Source: Bacterioplanes sp. (GTDB lineage Bacteria > Pseudomonadota > Gammaproteobacteria > Pseudomonadales > Oceanobacteraceae). Taken from it: a stretch of 64,000 bases of DNA. Shown piece after piece: positions 39,811-49,133 of this stretch; the stretch's first letter is position 1; each line of letters opens with the position of its first letter. The stretch is taken from NCBI GenBank assembly GCA_014859445.1, contig JACUUC010000002.1, forward strand, positions 116,565-180,564. The letters are read 5' to 3'. The position numbers and the translations under genes were made by a program. Below the pieces are notes generated by a model. The model was not told the DNA's origin. It saw only the letters and a program-made list of their open reading frames with translations, and did not search any database.

Positions 39811-40848
39811 ATGAAGACACGACTGACCGAATTGCTCGGTATCCAACACCCCATTGTGTTACCTGGCATGAGCTGGATTTCTACCCCCGAATTAGTCGCT
39901 GCAGTTTCCAACGCCGGCGGTTTAGGTATTTTGGCCAGTGGCCCACTCTCTCCCGACGAAACCCGCGCCGCGATTCAGCAAATTCGTACCTTGACGGATA
40001 AGCCGTTTGGTATTGGCGTCACCTTATTAATGCCCGGTGCGGCAGAAAACGCCGAAATCGCGTTGCAGGAAGCAGTTCCCGTGATTAATTTCTCGCTGGG
40101 CAAAGGCGACTGGATTGTCGAGCGAGCTCATGCTTATGGCGGAAAAGTGATCGCTACGGTGGTGAGTGAAAAGCATGCACTGTCGGCACAGCGCATTGGT
40201 GCTGATGCGTTATTGGTGACGGGACACGAAGCAGCGGCGCACGGTGGTGACGTGACGTCCCTCGTGCTGGTTCCCTCTATTGCCAGCAAAGTGAGTATTC
40301 CTGTGATTGCAACGGGTGGTTTTGCCGATGGGCGTGGTTTGTTGGCCGCGTTATCCTTGGGTGCTGATGGCATCGCCATGGGGTCGCGCTTAGCCACCAG
40401 TGCCGAAAGCCCATTGCACAGTGCGACCAAGCAAGCCGTACTTGAGCGCAGCGAACAAGACACCATCTATTCCAAAAATTTCGATGGCATCCCCGCGCGA
40501 GTGATGCGAACAGAGAAATCCATCAAAGAAACACGCAAGCCAATGAACTTTTTTGTCGCCAGCTGGCAAGCCGCGCGTGTGGCGCACAAAGTAGGGCAGC
40601 CTATTTGGCGCGTTATGTTGGGCTTATTGGCGCGTATGCATCAAGTCAAATTGCTCGCTTACTTTGGGGCCAGCGTGCCGATGATTCAAGCCGCCACCGT
40701 TGATGGCAATTTACAACAAGGTGTGCAGTTTATTGGTCAAACGCAAGGCTTGATCGACGACGTAGCACCCGTAAAAACGATCATTGAACGCACCGTCAAC
40801 GATGCTCACGTACTGCATCAAGCCCAGCAGGCGTTGTGGCAAGACTGA
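39811..40848 (+). CDS. Nitronate monooxygenase / NAD(P)H-dependent flavin oxidoreductase
   Basis: TIM-barrel FMN enzyme of 345 residues of the 2-nitropropane dioxygenase family. Visible are the N-terminal HPIVLPGMSWISTPELVAAV, the GHEAAAHGG motif (with the family His), the FMN-phosphate loop ATGGFADGRGLLAAL and GADGIAMGSRLATSAES. The ATG at 39811 gives the family N-terminus; a GTG three codons upstream is less likely. Members oxidise nitronates or reduce quinones, and the true substrate is not predictable. Confidence 0.87.
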   Translation: MKTRLTELLGIQHPIVLPGMSWISTPELVAAVSNAGGLGILASGPLSPDETRAAIQQIRTLTDKPFGIGVTLLMPGAAENAEIALQEAVPVINFSLGKGDWIVERAHAYGGKVIATVVSEKHALSAQRIGADALLVTGHEAAAHGGDVTSLVLVPSIASKVSIPVIATGGFADGRGLLAALSLGADGIAMGSRLATSAESPLHSATKQAVLERSEQDTIYSKNFDGIPARVMRTEKSIKETRKPMNFFVASWQAARVAHKVGQPIWRVMLGLLARMHQVKLLAYFGASVPMIQAATVDGNLQQGVQFIGQTQGLIDDVAPVKTIIERTVNDAHVLHQAQQALWQD

Positions 40849-40889
40849 TCGCATTACTACTTTGTAATATTAAAAATAGCCTCAATATG

Positions 40890-40913
40890 CCCCTTGGTTC
40901 TTATGCCAAGGGG
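40890..40913. other. Stem-loop downstream of the flavin oxidoreductase
   Basis: CCCCTTGG and CCAAGGGG pair over an 8-nt loop. No T-run follows, so this is a terminator candidate only if it is assisted, or an operator upstream of the lipase. Confidence 0.4.
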
Positions 40914-41059
40914 TTGGCCTGAATTGCGTTAGATTTCGAGTGAGTTTGGCAGGGTATGACCTATGGTTGGTGTGCATAGTGCCTACACTGTTAGCTCGCT
41001 GTTACAAAGCGTTTGTCTTTGTAATACAGCCTCTAACAATAACAATGAAGGGCCTCATT

Positions 41060-42004
41060 ATGATCGTACGTTCGCTGAAAATTGGCGTTATGCTGATGTC
41101 GTTGTTGTACGCCAGCTTGGCATTATCCATGTCAAAACCCCCCTCAACAGGCTACACCGAAACACGCTACCCAATTGTGCTAACGCACGGTTTATTGGGC
41201 TTTGACAGTTTGTTGGGTGTCGATTACTGGTACAAAATCCCTGAAACCTTGCGTGCTGATGGGGCGCAAGTGTTTGTGACCACCGTTGCCAACTCCAATT
41301 CGCCTGAAATTCGTGGTGAGCAACTCATTCCTCAAATTGAACAAATTTTGGCGTTGACGGGTGCCAGCAAGGTGAATCTGATTGGTCACAGCCATGGTGG
41401 GCCAACCACGCGCTATGTGGCGTCGGTACGCCCTGATTTGATTGCCTCCGTGACCAGTATCTCGGGCGTTAATAAAGGCACCCCGGTTGCTGAAGCCGTG
41501 ACAGATGCGGCCAATGGCTCCAGTGCTGCCGCTGCTTTATTGGGTGGTCTCGGCAATGCCTTAGCCGGTGCCATTAACTTTTTATCCGGTGGTCAATACG
41601 AGCAAGACTTCTTAGCGTCTGTTGGCTCGATGACGTTTGCCGAAGCCGAACGCTTTAATCAACTGCATCCGGGCGGCATTCCAACCACGGCTTGCGGTGA
41701 TGGTGCCGCGTCGTATCAAGGCGTTCGTTATTACTCGTGGGCGGGCTCTAAGCCAGTGACGAATATTCTCGATCCGCTCGAAGCCATTACCATCGCCGGT
41801 TCGCTGTTTTTCCCACGCGGTGAAGCCAATGATGGTTTAGTCGGTGCCTGTGCATCGAATCTCGGTCTGGTGATTCGTAATGACTTCCGCATGAACCACC
41901 TCGATGAAGTGAACCAAACACTGGGTTTGGTCGACTTGTTTGAAACTGATCCGCTCACGGTGTTCCGTACCCATGCGAACCGTTTAAAACAAGTAGGATT
42001 GTAA
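41060..42004 (+). CDS. lipA: Secreted triacylglycerol lipase, family I.1/I.2
   Basis: Exported lipase of 314 residues with a signal peptide (KIGVMLMSLLYASLALS). The mature part begins near TRYPIVLTHGLLGFDSLLGV, the oxyanion region. The nucleophile is Ser111 in GHSHGG; Asp in the EANDGLVG segment and His in RMNHLDEV complete the triad. Two cysteines (TTACGDG, GACASN) match the conserved disulfide of Pseudomonas lipases. ATG 41060 is chosen because GAAGGG lies 8 nt upstream and the signal peptide starts there; the frame extends farther upstream. Its foldase gene follows by 1 nt. Secretion is presumably by a type II system, not seen here. Confidence 0.92.
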   Translation: MIVRSLKIGVMLMSLLYASLALSMSKPPSTGYTETRYPIVLTHGLLGFDSLLGVDYWYKIPETLRADGAQVFVTTVANSNSPEIRGEQLIPQIEQILALTGASKVNLIGHSHGGPTTRYVASVRPDLIASVTSISGVNKGTPVAEAVTDAANGSSAAAALLGGLGNALAGAINFLSGGQYEQDFLASVGSMTFAEAERFNQLHPGGIPTTACGDGAASYQGVRYYSWAGSKPVTNILDPLEAITIAGSLFFPRGEANDGLVGACASNLGLVIRNDFRMNHLDEVNQTLGLVDLFETDPLTVFRTHANRLKQVGL

Positions 42005-42005
42005 T

Positions 42006-43004
42006 ATGGCAAGGGTATGGCAGATTTCTGTATTTTGCGCGGTCATTGTCGGTATTGTCTGGCATTTAGATCAGCGCCCTCAAGTCTACGTGGCGACGCA
42101 AGCGGCCATACCCATTCAACTGCCAACCGCTGCCATGGCGGTTTCCAATCAACCCTCGTTACGCGCCACAGCCCCTGATTTTTCGCAATTGCGTACTTTT
42201 CAAGGTGCGCAGGTGGATGGCGCGTTGCGCGTGAACCGACAGGGCGAATTGATCATTGACCGCGATTTGCGTCGTTGGATTGATTTTCACTTATCGGCAC
42301 AGGGCGAGGTTGACCTAGACATGATCGTGCAGTGGCTGCAATACAGCATTCAGCAACTGCCTAACCCAGGTCAGCAACAAGCCACCCAGTTAGTGCAAGA
42401 TTATCTTAACTATTTGGCCGATCTGGCCGAATACGATTACGAAGAATCGAAACGCATCGTGAATAGCGATTTTGATCAATTATCGGCGCGCCTCGCGTGG
42501 CAGCAACGGTTACGTGAGCAATGGTTTGACGAGCCAGTGTTGTCGGCATTTTTTCAGCAAGACCAATTGCTGGATCAACTCTACCTCACTCGGTTAAAGC
42601 ATCAGGCCGGTCAGGCGGATAGCGAACAACTGCACGCGTTAGAGCAAGCGTTGCCGCTGGATGTGCAGCTAGCGCGCCAGCAAACGCGCAGTGTCTTAAC
42701 GCTCAATAGCCAACAACAACAGCTGCAAGCGCAAGGCGCCGATGCCGCCAGTATTCAACAATGGCGTATCGACACCTACGGGGTCGAGGTCGCTGAGCGA
42801 TTGGCGCACGTCGACCAGCAGCAAGCGCAATGGCGAGAACGCTTGCTGAAATACCAAGACTATGTCTCCAGTCAAGCCGTACAGGGATTGAACGAATTTG
42901 ACCGTGAACGATTACTAGAGCGTTATCGTCAGCAGCACTTTGATGAAAACGAGCAAAAACGTTTGGGGGCTGCCTTAGCGTTACTGAGCGATACTCAGCC
43001 ATAA
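42006..43004 (+). CDS. lipB: Lipase-specific foldase (Lif/LipB)
   Basis: Membrane-anchored periplasmic chaperone for the adjacent lipase, 332 residues. One N-terminal transmembrane helix (QISVFCAVIVGIVWHL) is followed by a variable linker and the extended helical foldase body, rich in Gln. The Lif signature RxxFDYxLSALGE appears as RRWIDFHLSAQGE, so several positions differ from consensus. It begins 1 nt after the lipase stop, and co-translation ensures stoichiometric supply. Confidence 0.88.
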   Translation: MARVWQISVFCAVIVGIVWHLDQRPQVYVATQAAIPIQLPTAAMAVSNQPSLRATAPDFSQLRTFQGAQVDGALRVNRQGELIIDRDLRRWIDFHLSAQGEVDLDMIVQWLQYSIQQLPNPGQQQATQLVQDYLNYLADLAEYDYEESKRIVNSDFDQLSARLAWQQRLREQWFDEPVLSAFFQQDQLLDQLYLTRLKHQAGQADSEQLHALEQALPLDVQLARQQTRSVLTLNSQQQQLQAQGADAASIQQWRIDTYGVEVAERLAHVDQQQAQWRERLLKYQDYVSSQAVQGLNEFDRERLLERYRQQHFDENEQKRLGAALALLSDTQP

Positions 43005-43016
43005 TCCTATCAGAAT

Positions 43017-43044
43017 GCGCTCTGAACAGAGCGCCTCTCTCTTT
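43017..43044 (+). terminator. Rho-independent terminator of lipAB
   Basis: GCGCTCTG / CAGAGCGC pair over an AA loop and run into CTCTCTCTTTT. Confidence 0.7.
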
Positions 43045-43202
43045 TCCCCGCTGAAATCCGGCACGTCGAAACGTTGGACTGGTTTTTGCAACAACACTGT
43101 CAGACGGTGCGTGTAAAGTCAGGTTACTCGTTAGCCAATGCCGTCAAGTGACTGCGCACATCGATTAGCCGCCTTATTGTGTAAAAAGGTCTTTGAGCAA
43201 AA

Positions 43203-44645
43203 ATGACGAATTCATGGAATACGTATCAGTGTAACGACTTCTACGATGAGCTAATGAGCCATCCGGGTCAGGCGCGTGAGCCAGCCAAGAAACTGGTGGC
43301 TTATTTTCAATCATTGTCCGATGACGCGGTCGAATCTCGCCGCAAAGCGGCGGAGGCCACAATTAAAGAGATGGGGGTGAGTTTTACCGTATACACCGAC
43401 AATGGCAATATTGATCGCTCGTGGCCATTCGATATTGTGCCACGCACCATCAGTAAGCAGCAGTGGGACAAAACATCGGCTGGCCTGAAACAGCGTTTGA
43501 AAGCACTGAATAAGTTCATTGATGATTTGTATCACGAGCAACGCATCGTCAAAGACGGCGTGTTACCTGCTTATGTGCTCGAAAACTCACAAAACTTTCG
43601 CCAAGAGTGTGTGGGCGTTTCGCCTCCTTTTGGGGTGTGGGCGCACATCTGCGGCACCGATTTGGTGCGCGACAGTGATGGTGAATTTTATGTGCTCGAA
43701 GATAACCTACGTGTGCCTTCGGGCGTGTCGTACATGCTCGAAAATCGTGCCATAACCAAGCGTGTGTTGCCCGAGCTGTTTGAGGAAGTGAATATCGCGC
43801 CAGTGGATAATTACTGCGCACACCTCTTCGATACTTTGGTGGCGTTGTCACCAAGAAAAATTGCCAAACCCGTTGTCGTGGTACTCACTCCCGGCATCTA
43901 CAACTCGGCCTATTTTGAACATGCCTTTTTGGCGCAGCAAATGGGCTGTGAGTTGGTCGAAGGAGCCGACTTGGTGGTGCAAGACGACGATTGCGTGTAC
44001 ATGAAAACCATTGCCGGACTGGAGCGAGTCGACGTGATATATCGTCGCATCGACGACTTATTCATCGACCCTGAAGTGTTTAATAAAGAATCCTGCTTGG
44101 GGGTGAGTGGTTTAATGCGGGCCTGGAAATCGGGCAACGTCGCACTGGCCAATGCCCCAGGTGCTGGGGTGGCCGATGACAAAGTGATCTATGCCTTTGT
44201 GCCCGACATCATTCGATATTACCTAGGTGAAGAGCCGCTCATCAAAAATGTTGAAACCTATTTGTGTTACGACGAAGCACAACGCGAATACGTCATCAAC
44301 AATATCGAGAAATTGGTGGTGAAACCGGCCAACGAGTCCGGCGGTTACGGCATGCTGGTCGGCCCTCATGCCACCAAAAAAGAGCGTGAACGATTTGTTC
44401 AGCTGATCAAAGAAAACCCGCGCAACTACATAGCACAACCCACACTGGCGCTGTCGACTTCGCCCACGTTTGTCGGCAAAAACGAGCTTGAACCACGACA
44501 TTTGGACTTGCGCCCTTTTGTCCTGCAAGGAAAGGAAACCTACGTCACCATGGGCGGATTAACCCGTGTGGCGATGAATAAAGGCTCGCTGGTGGTGAAT
44601 TCATCGCAGGGCGGTGGCAGTAAAGATACTTGGATTGTGGAATAG
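43203..44645 (+). CDS. Circularly permuted ATP-grasp protein
   Basis: Stand-alone COG2308-type protein of 480 residues. It shows GVWAHICGTDLVRDSDGEFY and EDNLRVPSGVSYMLENRA in the N-terminal half, YRRIDDLFIDP in the middle, and the ATP-grasp stretch VVKPANESGGYGMLVGP (about 378-395) followed by RHLDLRPFVLQ and GGLTRVAM. ATP-grasp enzymes activate carboxylates as acyl-phosphates for ligation to amines; in this family the product is not known and an amino-acid or peptide ligase role has been proposed from genomics. The alpha-E gene follows by 9 nt. Confidence 0.9.
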   Translation: MTNSWNTYQCNDFYDELMSHPGQAREPAKKLVAYFQSLSDDAVESRRKAAEATIKEMGVSFTVYTDNGNIDRSWPFDIVPRTISKQQWDKTSAGLKQRLKALNKFIDDLYHEQRIVKDGVLPAYVLENSQNFRQECVGVSPPFGVWAHICGTDLVRDSDGEFYVLEDNLRVPSGVSYMLENRAITKRVLPELFEEVNIAPVDNYCAHLFDTLVALSPRKIAKPVVVVLTPGIYNSAYFEHAFLAQQMGCELVEGADLVVQDDDCVYMKTIAGLERVDVIYRRIDDLFIDPEVFNKESCLGVSGLMRAWKSGNVALANAPGAGVADDKVIYAFVPDIIRYYLGEEPLIKNVETYLCYDEAQREYVINNIEKLVVKPANESGGYGMLVGPHATKKERERFVQLIKENPRNYIAQPTLALSTSPTFVGKNELEPRHLDLRPFVLQGKETYVTMGGLTRVAMNKGSLVVNSSQGGGSKDTWIVE

Positions 44646-44654
44646 GAGTAGGCG

Positions 44655-45587
44655 ATGTTATCTCGCGTAGCAGAACGAATTTATTGGGCCGCCCGTTATT
44701 TAGAACGCATTGAAAACACCGTTCGACTCATCAGTGTGTACGACAAACTGATGTTTGATTTACCGCGCAGCATCGGCTTGGGCTGGTACAACTTGGTCAC
44801 CATCAACAGTGCCGAACAGGTGTTTCATGAGCGTTATAAGGTGCAAGACGAACGCAACGTCGTAAAATTTTTATTGGGTGATGACACCAACCCCTCGTCA
44901 GTCGCTTCGTGCTTAAAGTACGCCAGAGAAAATCTGCGTACCACGCGCGATGTGATACCCGCCGAGAGCTGGGAAATGATCAATGAGTTGCACCTGTTTG
45001 TCACCGACAACATTCAGCAAGGCATTAATCGCAGCCAGCGTTATCACTTTTTGGATGGCGTCATTCAAAGCTGCCAACAAATACAGGGCTTACTGGTGGG
45101 CACCATGCCGCGCGACTTTGTGTGGTACTTCATGAAGTTGGGTCGAAATATCGAACGCGCCGACATGACCACACGAATTTTGGATGCGGGTGTGCGCGTG
45201 CAAATGCAAGTCTGGAGTGACGAAGACGCCATCAACAGCCAGCAAATAATTTGGGGCAATGTACTGCGTTCGCTCGGTGCCGATCAGAGCTATCGTCGCA
45301 GCGTGCGCGCTTCGGTAAAAAGCGAGCAAGTGGTGCGTTACATCATCGAAGATGCGGCTTTTCCGCGTACGCTCGCCTACACCTTATCGGCCTTAGTGGA
45401 TTCGTTAGAGCGTCTGCCCAAGCACGAGGCGGTATTGCGTGATGTGCGCAGCGTACAAGAAACGACACTAAAAACGGTGGATTACAGCGACTTGGGTGAG
45501 CCGATGAAGGATTATTTAAACGATCGGCAGTTAGACATTGCGGCGATTCATAGCCGTATTACGGAAAATTGGTTCACTAACTATTAA
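44655..45587 (+). CDS. Alpha-E domain protein
   Basis: All-helical protein of 310 residues of the COG2307 family, beginning MLSRVAERIYWAARYLERIE, the family signature. Other recognisable stretches are FVWYFMKLGRNIERADMTTR and FPRTLAYTLSALVDSL. It has no enzymatic motif. It always accompanies circularly permuted ATP-grasp proteins, either beside them as here or fused as in the second set downstream, so it is probably their structural or substrate-holding partner. The transglutaminase gene starts 12 nt later. Confidence 0.9.
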   Translation: MLSRVAERIYWAARYLERIENTVRLISVYDKLMFDLPRSIGLGWYNLVTINSAEQVFHERYKVQDERNVVKFLLGDDTNPSSVASCLKYARENLRTTRDVIPAESWEMINELHLFVTDNIQQGINRSQRYHFLDGVIQSCQQIQGLLVGTMPRDFVWYFMKLGRNIERADMTTRILDAGVRVQMQVWSDEDAINSQQIIWGNVLRSLGADQSYRRSVRASVKSEQVVRYIIEDAAFPRTLAYTLSALVDSLERLPKHEAVLRDVRSVQETTLKTVDYSDLGEPMKDYLNDRQLDIAAIHSRITENWFTNY

Positions 45588-45599
45588 GGCGACCTTAGC

Positions 45600-48500
45600 A
45601 TGACGATTCGTGTTTGCATCAATCATCGAACGAGCTATCAATTTGATCGCCCCGTGAACCTGTCACCGCATACGGTGCGGCTCCGCCCTGCACCGCATAC
45701 GCGTACCCCCATTCACAGCTACAGCCTGAACATCAAACCCGCCACGCATTTTATTAACTGGCAGCAGGACGCCTTTGGCAATTATTTAGCGCGCTTGGTG
45801 TTTCCGGAAAAATGCACGGAATTTGAAGTGGACGTGGAAGTCATCGCCGACATGACGGTGGTCAATCCCTTCGACTTTTTTGTAGAGGAATACGCGGAAC
45901 ATTTCCCATTTACCTACCCCAAACAGTTAAAAAAAGAACTCTTTCCTTATCTCGAAAAAGAGCGCTTAGGGAGCAAAAGTTGCGGTGACGCATTTCGCAA
46001 ACGCTTAAAAGCCGTCGACACCAAGAAGCAGCGCATCAACGACTTTTTGGTCGCCATTAACCAACGCGTCCAGCAAGAGATTAATTATCTCGTGCGGCTC
46101 GAACCGGGTGTGCAAACGCCAGAAGAAACCCTGACGCTGAAGCAAGGCTCGTGTCGCGACTCGGCTTGGCTGTTGGTGCAATTATTACGGCATCTCGGCT
46201 TAGCGGCGCGGTTTGCGTCGGGCTACTTGGTGCAATTAAAAGCCGATGAAGCGTCATTGGATGGCCCTTCGGGTACCGAGCAGGATTTTACCGATTTGCA
46301 TGCATGGTGTGAGGTGTTTCTGCCGGGTGCGGGCTGGGTGGGTTTGGATCCCACCTCGGGCTTGTTTGCCAGTGAGGGTCACATTCCTTTGGCTTGTACA
46401 CCACACCCCGTGTCGGCCGCGCCCATCGCGGGGTTTACCGACAAATGCGAAGTCACGTTTGAATTCAGTAACACGGTGGAACGGATACTGGAAGATCCGC
46501 GCGTTACCAAACCCTACAGCGATGAACAATGGCAGCACATTCTGGCATTGGGTGAATTGGTCGATGCCGAGTTGGACGCGAACGACGTGCGCTTGACCAT
46601 GGGAGGGGAACCCACCTTTGTCTCCATTGACGACATGGAATCGGCACAGTGGAATACGGAGGCGCTGGGCAAAGACAAGTTATCGCTCGCCAAAACGCTG
46701 TTGTTGCGCTTACGTGATCGCTTTGCTCCCAATGGGTTGCTGCATTATGGGCAAGGCAAATGGTATCCCGGAGAAGAAGTGCCCCGTTGGGCATTGGGCG
46801 TTTTCTGGCGCAAAGACGGCGAACCCTTGTGGCGCAAGCCCGAATGCTTGGCGCGCGTCGATAAAGACTACCAGCATGGCATTAAGCAAGCGTGCCATTT
46901 CAGTCGTTACCTGAGTCATTTATTAGGCATACCCAAGGCACATTGCCAGCCCGCTTACGAAGATGGTTTCCATTACTTACAGAAGCACCAATCGTTACCC
47001 AAAAACGTCGACCTGTTAGCTCACAGTGTGAAAAACGACTCCGATCGTCAGCGTCTCGCGCGCCTTATGCAACGCGGGATAGACGTTCCCAGTGGCATCG
47101 TCATTCCCATCGCTAGGGGCGAACAGTCGGGTGTTTGGAAAAGCAGCCTCTGGCCAATGAAGCGTGAGCGTATTGTGTTGATTCCGGGTGATTCACCCAT
47201 GGGCTTGCGTTTGCCACTCAACGATCTGCCTTGGCTGAGTGACGAGGAGCAGGAGCCGCCGATTCAGCGTGACCCATTCGCACCACGCGACAACCTCGTC
47301 AAACCCACGGACATTCGCTTTGCGGTACCACCGCTCAGCGCCAGTGACTTGTCGGAAGCCGAAGTGATTCTTGCGCGCAACAAACGCCTTGCTGAGCAGC
47401 AAGACATTGACGCGACCGAGGTGGTTCGTACCGCCTTGTGCATCGAAGCGCGAGAAGGCCGTTTGCATGTCTTCATGCCACCGCTCGAATACCTCGAAGA
47501 TTACATTGTTCTGATTGCGGCCATTGAAGAGACCGCCAGTCATTTGTCGATGCCAGTGATTATCGAAGGCTATGAACCGCCCCGTGATCCGCGCCTAGTA
47601 AAGCTGCTAGTCACCCCCGACCCCGGTGTGATTGAGGTGAACGTTCACCCGTCGAGCAACTGGGCACAGTTGGTGGAAACCACCACCGCCCTATACGAAG
47701 AAGCACGGTTATCGCGCTTGTCGACCGAGAAGTTCATGCTCGATGGACGCCATACCGGCACCGGCGGTGGCAATCACATCACGCTGGGTGGGGCATCGCC
47801 AGACGACAGCCCGTTGTTGCGTCGACCCGATGTGTTACGCAGTTTCATCACCTATTGGCAGCATCATCCGAGTTTATCCTATTTGTTTTCTGGCATGTTC
47901 ATTGGGCCAACCAGTCAGGCGCCGCGTGTCGATGAAGGCCGAGCGGAAATGCTGTACGAGTTGGAAATCGCCTTTGCGCAAATTACCGACGGCGAAGTCC
48001 CTCAACCGTGGCTGGTGGATCGCATCCTGCGTAACTTACTGATCGACATTACCGGCAATACCCATCGCGCCGAGTTTTGCATCGACAAACTGTATTCCCC
48101 CGGCAGCGCCAGTGGCCGTTTGGGCATTTTGGAGTTTCGTGGCTTTGAAATGCCGCCACACAGCCGCATGGCCTTGGTGCAAGCCTTATTGATTCGTTCG
48201 TTACTGGCGCGTTTTTGGCAAACCCCGTATCAAAAGCCATTGGTGCGCTGGGGAACGGCGTTGCACGACCGGTTTATGTTGCCGCACCCGATTTGGCAAG
48301 ACATGAAAGACGTGGTGGAGGATTTGCAAGCCCATGGCTATCCGTTCCAGCTGGAGTGGCTGGCACCGTTCGAGGAGTTTCGCTTTCCTCATTATGGCCG
48401 TGTCACGCTCGATGACATCGAGTTGGAATTGCGTTGGGCGATTGAACCTTGGCATGTGTTGGGTGAAGAAAGCAGCAGTTTTGGCACCGCACGGTATGTC

Positions 48501-48998
48501 GATTCCTCGGTGGAGCGTTTGCAAATCAAAGCCACCGGTTTGACCGATGGGCGTTACGTGCTGGCCTGCAATGGTCGTCGTGTGCCGTTGCGCCAAACAG
48601 GTCGTCATGGCGAATACGTGGGTGCGGTGCGATATCGAGCGTGGCAGCCGCCCTCGGCATTACACCCCAATATTGGCGTGCATGTGCCGCTGGTGTTCGA
48701 CCTGATCGATACCTGGAATGGTCGCTCAATAGGCGGTTGTCGCTACCATGTATCGCACCCCGGGGGGCGCAGTTACGATCAGTTTCCGGTGAATTCGTTT
48801 GAGGCGGAATCGCGCCGCATCAATCGGTTTGATCTACTGAGTCATACACAAGGGCCGCTGACACCCAGACCAGAGATCAACGCACTGCGTGAGTTCTTTG
48901 TGGATCAGAGTGGGCCACGACCGATGGCACCACCACCGGAAGAACCCACGAACGAGTACCCCTACACCTTGGATTTACGACGTCCGCGTGGCGTGTAA
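45600..48998 (+). CDS. Transglutaminase-DUF2126 protein
   Basis: Very large protein of 1132 residues. Its N-terminal part (1-290) is a transglutaminase/protease-like domain: an N-terminal beta-sandwich, then Cys in KQGSCRDSAWLL (about 183), His in DLHAWCEV (about 236) and Asp in GLDPTSG (about 251), a complete triad. The rest (about 320-1132) is DUF2126, whose HTGTGGGNHITLGG stretch (about 720) and RNLLIDITGNTHRAEFCIDK are highly conserved in that family and resemble a glutamine synthetase/GCS-like fold. So the protein may combine an amide-bond-making and an amide-bond-cutting or exchanging domain. Cytosolic; no signal peptide. Confidence 0.9.
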   Translation: MTIRVCINHRTSYQFDRPVNLSPHTVRLRPAPHTRTPIHSYSLNIKPATHFINWQQDAFGNYLARLVFPEKCTEFEVDVEVIADMTVVNPFDFFVEEYAEHFPFTYPKQLKKELFPYLEKERLGSKSCGDAFRKRLKAVDTKKQRINDFLVAINQRVQQEINYLVRLEPGVQTPEETLTLKQGSCRDSAWLLVQLLRHLGLAARFASGYLVQLKADEASLDGPSGTEQDFTDLHAWCEVFLPGAGWVGLDPTSGLFASEGHIPLACTPHPVSAAPIAGFTDKCEVTFEFSNTVERILEDPRVTKPYSDEQWQHILALGELVDAELDANDVRLTMGGEPTFVSIDDMESAQWNTEALGKDKLSLAKTLLLRLRDRFAPNGLLHYGQGKWYPGEEVPRWALGVFWRKDGEPLWRKPECLARVDKDYQHGIKQACHFSRYLSHLLGIPKAHCQPAYEDGFHYLQKHQSLPKNVDLLAHSVKNDSDRQRLARLMQRGIDVPSGIVIPIARGEQSGVWKSSLWPMKRERIVLIPGDSPMGLRLPLNDLPWLSDEEQEPPIQRDPFAPRDNLVKPTDIRFAVPPLSASDLSEAEVILARNKRLAEQQDIDATEVVRTALCIEAREGRLHVFMPPLEYLEDYIVLIAAIEETASHLSMPVIIEGYEPPRDPRLVKLLVTPDPGVIEVNVHPSSNWAQLVETTTALYEEARLSRLSTEKFMLDGRHTGTGGGNHITLGGASPDDSPLLRRPDVLRSFITYWQHHPSLSYLFSGMFIGPTSQAPRVDEGRAEMLYELEIAFAQITDGEVPQPWLVDRILRNLLIDITGNTHRAEFCIDKLYSPGSASGRLGILEFRGFEMPPHSRMALVQALLIRSLLARFWQTPYQKPLVRWGTALHDRFMLPHPIWQDMKDVVEDLQAHGYPFQLEWLAPFEEFRFPHYGRVTLDDIELELRWAIEPWHVLGEESSSFGTARYVDSSVERLQIKATGLTDGRYVLACNGRRVPLRQTGRHGEYVGAVRYRAWQPPSALHPNIGVHVPLVFDLIDTWNGRSIGGCRYHVSHPGGRSYDQFPVNSFEAESRRINRFDLLSHTQGPLTPRPEINALREFFVDQSGPRPMAPPPEEPTNEYPYTLDLRRPRGV

Positions 48999-49058
48999 GG
49001 CGCAATAAATAATGGCTAAGTCAGAGACTTAGTGTGAGGAACTGTAGGATGATGAGTA

Positions 49059-49064
49059 TATAAT
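49059..49064 (+). promoter_or_regulatory. Possible -10 box before the fused ATP-grasp gene
   Basis: TATAAT within GAGTATATAATGATG, about 70 bp upstream of the GTG start. No good -35 box stands at 16-18 bp. A CTAAGTC/GACTTAG hairpin lies just upstream at 49016-49032. The 135-bp gap suggests a second promoter or an attenuation point inside the cluster. Confidence 0.3.
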
Positions 49065-49133
49065 GATGCCTAGCTTACAACGATGTTCTATGCCCATTGT
49101 TGACTCATTCGCCTTTTTATCAGGTAGACCACC

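Noticed and set aside
40940..40966. Possible sigma54 promoter before lipA (TTGGCAGGGTATGACC)
   Set aside because: The GG is not followed by GC at the required 10-bp spacing (CC stands there), although lipase genes in Pseudomonas can be sigma54-dependent.
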